A stretch of DNA of 64,000 nt from positions 209,046 to 273,045 of the forward strand of contig CAXAMN010004158.1 of the NCBI GenBank assembly GCA_963970005.1. Reading direction: 5' to 3'. Positions 58,101 through 64,000 of the stretch are shown here, in pieces. Under the pieces are notes generated by a model. The model ran no database searches, was not told where the DNA came from, and was given only the letters and a program-made list of their open reading frames with translations. Origin of the DNA: Durusdinium trenchii (taxonomy: Eukaryota; Sar; Dinophyceae; Suessiales; Symbiodiniaceae). Position 1 is the first letter of the stretch, and every line of letters starts with the position of its first letter. The translations under genes and the position numbers were made by a program.

Positions 58101-58652
58101 AGCCAAGCCCTGAGTCGTCAATTGGGAGCGAAGTTGAGACATCGAATTGGACGCCAGTTCAGGACAGGTGGGAGACTCACACCAATCAAATGCGATGAGG
58201 GCGCATGGGTGTCGTGGGAAGATCTGTTGGGTGATAATGCAGTTTGGGAAGACGGTTATCACTACGGCAACGTAGATACCGTGACCAAGAAGGCGCGTTT
58301 GGAGAAGTTCTTCGACCAGAACTATGAGTGTTTCCGCATAACCAAGAGGATCAGATTCCAAATGTTGGCGGTCCGCGTTCGTCCTGATGAACTCAATGAC
58401 CCTGATGACCCGATGGAGAAGGAATGGATTGACGAACTCAAGGGCATGGGAATCTCCAAAGGAAGACTCCACCACAGCAATGGATGGTGCTTTCCCGTGG
58501 CCGTAAGAGCAACCTCAGCACACTCATCGGACGGCGGAGGTTATGACGTCACCATCAATATCGACCACATTGGATCGAGAATGACCAACGACATGGCCCT
58601 ATCCTCTAAGACCAGATTAGACTATTTTCTAACTATTAGTCTATTTCAATAA
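52143..58652 (+). CDS. Retroelement extension ORF2 (MTase-like, RNase III-like, KptA N-part)
   Basis: 2,169 residues, overlapping ORF1 by 32 nt in another frame. The ATG lies inside the duplication and is probably not a natural start. Seen: residues about 190-410 with GPCTGGSAW (P264-C265), ELPRHCAYWKD and DGCMYGL, which recalls cytosine methyltransferases only through the P-C loop; a proline-rich linker near 915-960; a Cys cluster near 1456-1490; residues about 1540-1640 like an RNase III domain, with GDMVEALLGM (D1631, E1634) kept but the first acidic motif changed to KEISFFGG; and residues about 1985 to the end, a KptA/Tpt1 start with LRHR (R1999, H2000) and VRATSAHS (R2122). The codons after 58602 belong to the nested element, so the true protein continues at 61430. 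Much of the ORF matches nothing I know. Confidence 0.8.
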   Translation: MIFDNFVSDPEEQEHSVHDHWEVDEAAKTLTRIHSSPRRKAFCPSDAPSCPVDMSRIKDDRMTYRQGSQLESSDFEDCVKDYWRHSGRGTHTKTHLRWTGKTVFTLRGNNAESENEEAKPAAIALCSTSKRMKTIPLKDIVIPTFVSISKAKSEESREHRVADVNLRRHDGKIAYRYQFVLCEEDHNLAARDEQMVIDLYDIGKEPAFILLCSEECNHFTHLAAKHDCTIVTVSQSDDLTSPYGSARALAAIRSEKDAVMFAGPCTGGSAWSRYNAKVNDAIAKSIELKRALYWDLWERFETVMVRVLRIGAAALFELPRHCAYWKDQRVQSLLSGTDCDCHVFDGCMYGLGAEFNDSHSDKKLIKKPWKIVSWKLEFGNQLGRTCDKSHSHRDCAGKYTKTTQLYNKKIVGIILKTVTKRIDAFRKSEKMMHAVPCLMIRALGSSVKERSVCDATSNETVYTCDGHGTQTSHARRIEPHGSHDYRACCICSCDHSTASPVRFSDVAMASVGGVMNYSGNTSGYPTFIIKILDGLVEMKESGQISLPPRMSRSTHGLDVVEAWIAVGIPPLVPLSINYAMSRTKSDDTKFLTASLKKLAGYMNEEEKKEKTGDLARRYKMSMTTIKGRFGNDASGVFSNLSRYLVEPDEIGVIDDLWDDVRDFINSGRLVDTMVAYQQWRNLSGSANESMNMREAADPSDHVYATRLESYYTIFSSIFYHTSDKLTNRNAKEKVKELIDTVNREVRNMALAIRVHNTDNTTDKIHVIDVLEDLVARRRGLPKYRSAAQNHMETFLGSMSVMVQYLDNCKPPIAMIIPEELRFMREKVMPMINEWIPVEPTMFRVQYNAAAAESGRQNEYNRRSSAFKSYTDYIEELKKKIEDKIIPSLPFWDMVESEGPEPPDVAHRPQWCPPLQIYGDYARPRAKPMPRAPRPPPPSSTFEQQNFSERPSDSSTGHGPASSKRWGRTGGSEPTGEASRDVSVNTWFRMPLPMGSSKHYVFGRDYFSRDMKVYAMVSANQVPSGHIVEGPCTVNGQMTWLQYLRRLTSYLMFWHGEYQETVINRNYYKEDAHWFAQYANIYDSTQVSLAGGLPSPRTLYNLCYPMEAKVADEAELELRMRETLKGFVPSVTCQPATRTIDGESVHCEFIGAMKTSKVVLMSDFEYITKSNSGKQTVFAQNLLSLGWDKVINMSCMPEYKRGETTDPYGFINFVRARVDDVKRHEPTSIHVWLSLSNLVTAGEKGTYRTVIAPVDFVPRLRDVIVKLDACCQLPTFVRICADVEFHHAVGSFGKIANTIKDELSLNGMISTTSDRFWRAISVAGGGHPYSMKSGTSLVHAVMEKYLFREKMLASCFMAPDPLTEANSLHDPNLEHVLQDKERLYQYLFGESVRGSHAYQSTAEPPGENEAERKKREKVRRENKMPWMDEYWGVLQPEPIYTRTQRWYVIDDFKEGEEICCDYCLVCNPVDSDQKDDCYAECINGAANRCRGMSAEDYVQKRFHACARMLYNFGMGQTVSSPTVMISEMNPHEDLMKFLHEAMIIFNGNPGFQKEISFFGGIRLSSTMTENFFKTRRGPSIHVEKQIVGRAMYYQGSYDLGNVCYTKYLKTILEPDVFRTIFGDDPTEERVGDMVEALLGMLEVAQLFRHLFKGWGDIEALRTGLEESIKRVTASLYDRTTYENRKRSTIRTLDPHSEEAANVALILVRMRTMPPPEFDIDHFFEIGKEPEQGTEATDQPEAEGVDMETEFEQEKEEQDVDMSDPKTSILQAIDEFEEKIGQAEFCIHCMKSGHTTLNSEKTPSSSPTVTSVLSDWKKRVKGEVAPDDVPSGHPTEEPKKKKQRASPTPDRKVDSEFRRKEMLKARVVTMFDHDGFTLIESADGVEGGTHSYNGRKLAEVGPRDMRVVYEFVEKAFVHSSSLKPRACHHFYPLPTRREKGYKPIDPMTMVGKVELVPINGVTFAATNSDYGNHKYPTPYCRVPEYSQVSQALSRQLGAKLRHRIGRQFRTGGRLTPIKCDEGAWVSWEDLLGDNAVWEDGYHYGNVDTVTKKARLEKFFDQNYECFRITKRIRFQMLAVRVRPDELNDPDDPMEKEWIDELKGMGISKGRLHHSNGWCFPVAVRATSAHSSDGGGYDVTINIDHIGSRMTNDMALSSKTRLDYFLTISLFQ

Positions 58653-59136
58653 TTCTAACTAATAGTTAGAATTCAAATAAACTAATAGTATAAACTAGGG
58701 GATAATTTAAAGTCTATTTTGTTGAATAGACTCGAGTCTATTTTGCTAAACAACCTTGGAATGTCAAGATTATGTTGGAAAAACCTGAGATCTTGTAAAG
58801 ACATTTTGTTAGTTCATTTTAGGTGTTTGTGGTCACACTTTTGAAAAACACAAACTTGAGCAATGTGTGTGGCCCAAGTAACATTGAGCAGAGCCTAAGT
58901 AACATGGCCTAGGTAACCGTACATGGCCTAAGTAACATGCAAATTTTCTTTCAAACTCACATCACAAAGTATTTTTGGTGTCAAGTGTTGTGGAAGGCTC
59001 ACAAGCTTCCAGAGGATCAGCAAGACTGACAAAAGGGTAGATGTTGTAGTTTCATGAAGAAACAAGTTTTGTCTATGTTTGTCCTAACTAGCATCGCACA
59101 CATCTCCTTTCTTTGCTTTGAGCACCTGTGGCACAC

Positions 59137-59686
59137 ATGGCCGTCTCTAAGGGAATGAAGGTGTACCCTTCCAGTGGTGTGATGGACCTGCAAAGAGTGC
59201 TGCCAAAGGAAATGAACAGAGGAGCTGACAAAGATCTGTTTTCTTGTTTGAAGCATCCTACCAATGCTCAGTGGAGTTGGAAGACAAGTTCTTGTCCTCA
59301 ATGGATGGCTCAATGTCATGAAATGTTGGTGTATTTCTTGAAGATTGCACCAAATGGGCTACTATAGGTCAGCCAAAGTTAAGCTAGCGCTACAGAGGAT
59401 GATCCAAGACTGTTCAAAAATGGTCAACAAAACACACTTCCATACAGCTGACTTTGTGGACCAGGTAGATCAACGGATTCGTGTTTTGCTTGCACAAGCC
59501 AGAGGCATCAAGAAGAACCATGAAGCTTACGCAACAGCAATGAGGAAGGCCACCTTCGATTCCAAAGAGAAGGTTGACACCATTTTGGAACACCTGCAGT
59601 TGGACGGAGCTGATGACAGTACTCCTTCGACAGTACTCGCTCCACAGCTGATGACAGTACTCCTTGCATTTTACTTCACCAAATAG
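59137..59686 (+). CDS. Two overlapping ORFs in nested element, unknown
   Basis: An ORF at 59137-59367 (MAVSKGMKVYPSSGVMDL...) is overlapped by another at 59345-59686 with a helical, charged sequence (KKNHEAYATAMRKATFDSKE). They could be exons or frameshifted parts of one captured host gene. No transposase motif and no known domain is visible. Confidence 0.3.
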
Positions 59687-59884
59687 GTCAATATTACGTA
59701 TACAAGCCCAAACAACATCTCAATAAATATATGGAAATATTGCATTTTAAAAAGTCAAATTCAACTATGACACCAAAGTGACACAAAAGTGACACTAATA
59801 GTGCAACTTTTATTTTGAAACTGCAACTTTTTCAGTGTAGTTTTAAATAAAAGTGACACTTTAAGTGTCAGTTGCAATGTAAAA

Positions 59885-60345
59885 GTTGTCACTTTTGTGT
59901 CGGTTTTGTGTCGCTTTTGTGTCGGTTTTGTGTCGCTTTTGTGTCGCTTTTGTGTCGGTTTTGTGTCGGTTTTGTGTCGCTTTTGTGTCGGTTTTGTGTC
60001 ACTTTTGTGTGTGTGTCACTTGTGTCGCTTTTGTGTCGCTTTTGTGTCACTTTTGTGTCGCTTTTGTGTCGGTTTTGTGTCACTTTTGTGTCGCTTTTGT
60101 GTCGCTTTTGTGTCACATTTTGTGTGTGTGCGTCACTTTTGTCGCTTTCGTGCCGCTTTTGTGTCACTTTTGTGTCTCTTTTGTCACTTTTGTGTCACTT
60201 TTGTCTTACTTTTGTGGCACTTTTGTGTCGCTTTTGTGTCGCTTTTGTGTCAGTTTTGTGTCAGTTTTGTGTCACTTTTACGTCGCTTTTGTGTCACTTT
60301 TGTGTGTCTTTTGTGACACTTTTGTGTCAGTGTTCAGTACTTTTA
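59885..60345. repeat. TTTTGTGTCGC minisatellite
   Basis: About 40 imperfect 11-12-bp units of the type CTTTTGTGTCG with variants CACTTTTGTGT and CGGTTTTGTGT. All three forward frames stay open through it and give false cysteine/valine-rich proteins. Confidence 0.92.
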
Positions 60346-60721
60346 TTTCAGTGTTATAATATGTTTCATGTTTTGCTTACGTCTTTTGTGATTTTGTTTG
60401 TTAAGTTCGCGTAGGTTAGTTGAAATGGCTAAATGAAAAACTAGGCAACTACATGCACAGTAGTATGAGTCCACTGTGGTTATCTATCTTGAAGCATTTG
60501 GCAACTTGTACTATTGTTTGTTGTGTTGTCTTTTGTGGCTCCAGAGTTGCTTTGTTGCAACAAAGTGTTCTTGTGCATATGACAGTAAAAATATGTAAAA
60601 ATAAGCAGCACAAAGTAAAGGACACAAAACAAACCGACGCAACGAAAGACAAAACGTGACATAGAACAACTCAAACATAAAAGTGAATCTAGGTAGCATT
60701 CAGTGGGGGTCTAAGTAGCAC

Positions 60722-61285
60722 TTGGTGACCAGCCACGGCTTCACCAAACAAGAGGGAAGCAGCTACAGAAGAAGCAGCTACCCCTGCCAAAAGTGCACGG
60801 CAGGCTTTGGCACCTACGACACCATGAAAAGGCCAGCAGTATCAGTCAAGCCTCATGCAAAAAGCAAGGCAAAAGCACCACAGCCAAAGGCGAAGCCAAC
60901 CATAGAGAAGAAGAAGGAGAAGGAACAGAAGGCAAAAGCCAAGAGTAAGCCCAAAGCAGTTCCAAAAAAGCATGAAAAGGACAGCTTTTCAGACAAAGTG
61001 CAGAAGTGGAAGCTGAAGGAAGACCACAAAGGTGATGAGCCAGAATCAGATGATGCTGGTGAAAGTGGTAAAGGCGATGCAACAGTAGCAGCAAAGAGGG
61101 ACTTGTCTAAGACAAGAAAATACAAGAGGTTGTCCGATGCAAATGCAATTCACCAACACAACTCAGAACATGCACATGGCCTCAGTAACAGTACATGGCC
61201 TATGATAAGTAACATGCACGTTTGTTTTTCACAATATAACACCACAAGTTTAGGTATATGTTTGTATCCTGATGTTATTCTATAG
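60722..61285 (+). CDS. Lysine-rich ORF in nested element, unknown
   Basis: 187 codons; the start is not certain. It has YPCQKCTAGFGTYD near the front, then a long Lys/Ala/Pro-rich stretch of the type KAKAPQPKAKPTIEKKKEKE, then an acidic patch. It looks like a disordered nuclear or nucleic-acid-binding tail. The first 35 codons with the C-x2-C pair could be an exon of a captured gene. No family assigned. Confidence 0.3.
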   Translation: MVTSHGFTKQEGSSYRRSSYPCQKCTAGFGTYDTMKRPAVSVKPHAKSKAKAPQPKAKPTIEKKKEKEQKAKAKSKPKAVPKKHEKDSFSDKVQKWKLKEDHKGDEPESDDAGESGKGDATVAAKRDLSKTRKYKRLSDANAIHQHNSEHAHGLSNSTWPMISNMHVCFSQYNTTSLGICLYPDVIL

Positions 61286-61429
61286 AATAACCTCAAGGTT
61301 ATGTTTCAAAATAGACTATTTCTCAGTCTAAATTCAAGTCTATTTAAAATAGACTAATAGTTAGAAAATAATCTAGAAAAGCTGTTCTAACTATTAGTTA
61401 GGAAATAGTCTAATCTGGTCTTAGAGGAT

Positions 61430-63255
61430 CTATGGTGACTGCATTTCACGCTACCAACCTTGGAGCGCTGACTTCAATCATGCGACGGGGGCTAGTGCCA
61501 GGAGGTCTCGGTTCATCGGGAAGGGATTCTATCCACTTCACATGTTTTCCGCCATGAGCCTGGGAGCAGGGCTACAAGGGAAAACCTTGGCTGGGTCGTA
61601 AGGTCGCATTGAGTGATCGCCCAGTGGTTCTCTACATTCCGGTGTGGAAGCTGCAGGAGTACGGGCTTCTCATCTCAGCGACTGGCTCTCTATTGGTTGA
61701 GAACGTCGTTCCCTTCGATGAGGTTAAAGGGGCATGGTTGCAATGCGACAATGCGGAACCCGGAAAGCCTGAGGAGATCGAATGGATCAGGTTACTCAAT
61801 AGGGAACCCGACCCTGGGAGCTACCTTGTTCTGGAGTCCAAATACGGAAACCCGATCATGATCCCACGCTATCAGAAGCTTGAGAGTTTAGCGGTTGAAG
61901 TTCAGGAAGTTCAGGACGATACCTACTCCGAGGACGACGCCAAAATCTCAAAACTATTGGGTATGATCGAGGAGAGTGGCGTGCACCCAGAATATGATAG
62001 CACCGAGTGGCAGGAAATCTTTGAGGAGATCGTGTACCGCCGGGCAATGAAAGACTATGACTCAAGGCCGTGTCCTAACTGTCTTGGCGAAGTCGATGTG
62101 CGGTTGACGGTATGTCCGCACTGCGTAGCGGTTTTGATCGCGAATGGGAAACTCACGCACGTGGTACCCAAGGAGACAAGAGACCGCAATCAACGATCAC
62201 CTCCGAAAGATGTCCCAGCCAGTTCTTCCGGCGAAGCAACCTCTGCTGCAGGTGCAAACATCGATGAAGTCATCAAGAATGCACGCAAGACAGCCGAAGA
62301 GGTCATTGAGGTCGAGGAATCCGAAGGAGAGGAAGAGGAGGAAGTTCCTATCATTTTGAAGGAACGACCGGACGAAGCTGAAGGCGAACCCGAATATCGG
62401 GAGGTCCCTCAAGATGGATACGGGAATGAACTTCCGCAGCCTTTCCCCTTCGCAATTGACGAATTGCCACAAGAAGCTGCGATCCCCATCGACCACAACT
62501 TTGCAGTCACACAGCAGTTTGATCTGAGGTTGATGAAGTTGATCAAGAGCTTGGCCAACGCGACGTTCGACATCAACTGCTTTGAGAGTCGTGAAGACGT
62601 ACTGCGAAGGTTCGACGATGGACAGCGGCATGATACTCCGTACAATAGATGGCCAATAGTACCGAATGATCCGGATACTGGGTTTCCAAGACGTCTCCAG
62701 AGAGCCGAGGTCGTAGGCATGAACAAATGGACCAACGACACGTTTGCGACAGAGGCGTGGCAGATCTATGAGTTCCACGCCCATGTTGTACACCCGATGA
62801 TGATCACTGCAATCCGCTGCGGGCTTAGCCACAAGTACCTCAAGGAGGTCGGCAGCACTCGGCGTAACATGAGTGATCCGAAGGCTCGAAGGTCTGAGAC
62901 CCAGGAAGAGATCATCGAGAAACTGGCATTCATCTCAAACTTCATCAGACGCTTGATCAGGAAGACCTTCGGAGCGAGCCGATATAGCTACTACCAGAAG
63001 CCAGATGACGAAAGTGCCGCTCCATACAAATTCATCGACATTAGCCCCGCCATCAAGTCGGAGCGGAAGAATGTCACGAAGGAGATCCTCGTTGCATGCC
63101 GCTACTATGGCATAGAGGTATCCGATATCCAAGCACAGAAATTGAAGCTCTTCGAGAACCAGATCCGAGCGGGAAATCCGAGGAACGTCGAGCTCATCAA
63201 GGACTACATTGGCTTTGTCGGCGCTGACTACATGCGGCAACTCACGAATGGTTGA
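61430..63255 (+). CDS. Retroelement extension, rest of KptA domain and C-terminus (ORF3)
   Basis: Continues ORF2 after the nested element. From 61432 the frame gives FHATNLGALTSIMRRGLVPG, then GRDSIHFTCFPP (Arg at 61522), then a TGA at 61555, then open sequence to 63255 with RPVVLYIPVWKLQEYG and FDEVKGAWL. This matches the second lobe of KptA/Tpt1 RNA 2'-phosphotransferases: H-x-T, I-x-x-x-G-L-x-P, R-x-x-x-H, and P-V-V-L-x-x-x. The part after the stop is 548 codons if read from the TTG at 61609. It continues with an acidic region, a zinc ribbon (C-x2-C-x10-C-x2-C from 62071), a Glu-rich linker and a helical C-terminal domain I do not recognise. The ORF has no ATG near its start, as expected for an internal part of a polyprotein. 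Confidence 0.75.
61555..61557 (+). pseudogene. In-frame TGA inside KptA domain
   Basis: A TGA interrupts the otherwise open frame between CFPP and AWEQGYKG. One C-to-T change from CGA (Arg) would produce it. It is the only stop in the joined frame other than the last one. Confidence 0.75.
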
Positions 63256-63586
63256 GCATTGGGGTCATACCGACATGCCACTTTTGGTACTTCACGTACT
63301 GAGGGATCTTGGGTAATTCATGATGACCATTTAGGCATCATGGGAGTGAGATAGGATTGTGTTTCACACCACTGGTAATCGTATGATACCATAGGTAGGT
63401 GCACGTTTTCCGCTTGTAGCTCCATTACCTGTTTGATCCGACTTTCAGGCAAATGCAAGATCTTTTGCCAATTCAATTCAATAGGACATACTGGTTGACC
63501 TCCAATACACTTTTGAGAACATGATTCGTTCTCCGGTTTTTACATCCACTCATCTCCCTTCCCCGTCGAAGTACGGATGTGGGGGG
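63256..63586 (+). other. 3' untranslated region and polypurine tract of retroelement
   Basis: About 330 bp with no open frame of note. GGATGTGGGGGG (63575-63586) lies directly before the 3' LTR and is a good candidate for the polypurine tract that primes plus-strand synthesis. Confidence 0.7.
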
Positions 63587-63746
63587 TGTCAATAGGGATG
63601 AGGTCCCAGTATAGTTGCTATATAGGTACTTGCCATATACTTTTGGCTCAAGTGCCCAACCAGGTAAAAAGGAGCTTTAGCGCGCGAGCTTCATGTTGAA
63701 CTAAGGGCTAGAACGGGGCCAGGGCACACCTTTTCATCCGTTCGCA
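63587..63746 (+). repeat. 3' long terminal repeat
   Basis: 160 bp; by eye identical to 43451-43610, including the spliced-leader-like TTTTGGCTCAAG at 63641-63652. The ACAAA target duplication follows. Confidence 0.93.
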
Positions 63747-64000
63747 ACAAAGACACAATCACAAACACACAACCACAAACATACACACAACACACAACCA
63801 CAAACACACACACACACAAACACGCAACCACAGACACAACCACAAACACACAACCACAAACACACAAACACACAACCACAAACACACAACCACAAACACA
63901 ACCACAAACACATCCACAAACACAACCACAAACACACAACCACAACCACAAGTACAAACACACAATCACAAAGACACAGCCACAACCACAACCACAACTA
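63747..64000. repeat. CACAAACA minisatellite, right of retroelement
   Basis: The same degenerate CACAAACACAACCACA array as at 43062-43450, running to the end of the window. The first five bases are the right target duplication. Confidence 0.9.

Larger units (their letters stand above)
58603..61427. mobile_element. Nested TIR DNA element, probably non-autonomous
   Basis: The ends are inverted repeats: CCTCTAAGACCAGATTAGAC and onward is identical for 25 bp, then one mismatch, then seven more matches (58603-58635 and 61395-61427). Further inward both ends carry TAGTCTATTT and CTAACTAATAGTTAG blocks. AT flanks both ends and fits a 2-bp target duplication: removing 2,827 bp (one AT included) restores the host reading frame. 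A CTAT duplication is possible on sequence alone but would break the frame. No transposase is recognised inside. I cannot name the superfamily. Confidence 0.8.
43451..63746 (+). mobile_element. Giant Ty1/copia-type LTR retrotransposon (20.3 kb)
   Basis: Bounded by two 160-bp LTRs and a 5-bp target duplication. The order protease-integrase-reverse transcriptase-RNase H in ORF1 defines the Ty1/copia class. Typical copia elements are about 5-6 kb, while this one is about 17.5 kb even without the nested 2.8-kb element. The extra length is coding sequence downstream of RNase H. The LTRs appear identical base for base, so insertion was recent. Three lesions break the coding region: a 37-bp frame-shifting duplication at 52082-52155, the nested element at 58603-61427, and a TGA at 61555. 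Confidence 0.92.

Noticed and set aside
43708..58475. Many minus-strand and off-frame ORFs across the retroelement
   Set aside because: They shadow the long Gag-Pol and ORF2 frames and contain no known domain.
59872..60414. Cysteine/valine-rich ORFs in three forward frames
   Set aside because: They are produced by the TTTTGTGTCGC minisatellite, which has no stops in any forward frame.
58599..61433. CTAT as a 4-bp target duplication of the nested element
   Set aside because: CTAT is present near both sides, but using it leaves the host frame broken and the TIR ends unequal; AT with 2,827 bp removed restores the frame.

Overview
The window looks like dinoflagellate nuclear DNA, probably from a Symbiodiniaceae-type genome. 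This is inferred, not proven. The evidence is: genes broken into very short exons (about 50-230 bp) separated by long introns; intron 5' ends that are often GC or GA instead of GT, with acceptors almost always AG|G; an exact 16-nt match to the 3' part of the conserved dinoflagellate spliced leader at 9056-9071; and a very large Ty1/copia-type retrotransposon. Two 10-N gaps (15114-15123, 42975-42984) both fall inside 40-bp tandem arrays.

Layout. 1-12.7 kb: no gene recognised; repeats, a 21-bp tandem array, the spliced-leader relic inside a hairpin, and a few GC-rich patches that may be upstream exons. About 12.7-35.7 kb, + strand: a dispersed multi-exon gene for an OSCA/TMEM63 (DUF221/RSN1_7TM) family membrane channel. 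At least a dozen exons can be read, several joining in phase, and its introns hold two small inverted-repeat (MITE-like) families. 37.5-42.7 kb, + strand: a nine-exon papain-family (cathepsin L-like) cysteine protease, about 340 residues, whose exons join in phase through GA, GC and GT donors. 42.8-43.45 kb: a 40-bp tandem array, a 40-bp perfect palindrome, and a CACAAACA minisatellite.

43,451-63,746: a 20.3-kb LTR retrotransposon inserted in that minisatellite. It has 160-bp LTRs that look identical, TG...CA ends and a 5-bp target duplication (ACAAA). ORF1 is a copia-type Gag-Pol (coiled coil, two CCCH fingers, aspartic protease, integrase, YVDD reverse transcriptase, RNase H). Beyond it lies about 2,700 residues of extra coding sequence with a possible methyltransferase-like block, a degenerate RNase III-like block, a convincing RNA 2'-phosphotransferase (KptA/Tpt1) domain and a zinc ribbon. 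The coding capacity is cut by three lesions: a 37-bp tandem duplication that shifts the frame between ORF1 and ORF2, a nested 2.8-kb TIR element inserted inside the KptA domain, and one in-frame TGA. Arithmetic shows that without the duplication and the nested element all three ORFs lie in one frame of 5,557 codons. The element therefore descends from one with a single giant polyprotein containing an RNA-repair-type enzyme. The LTRs also carry the last 12 nt of the dinoflagellate spliced leader.
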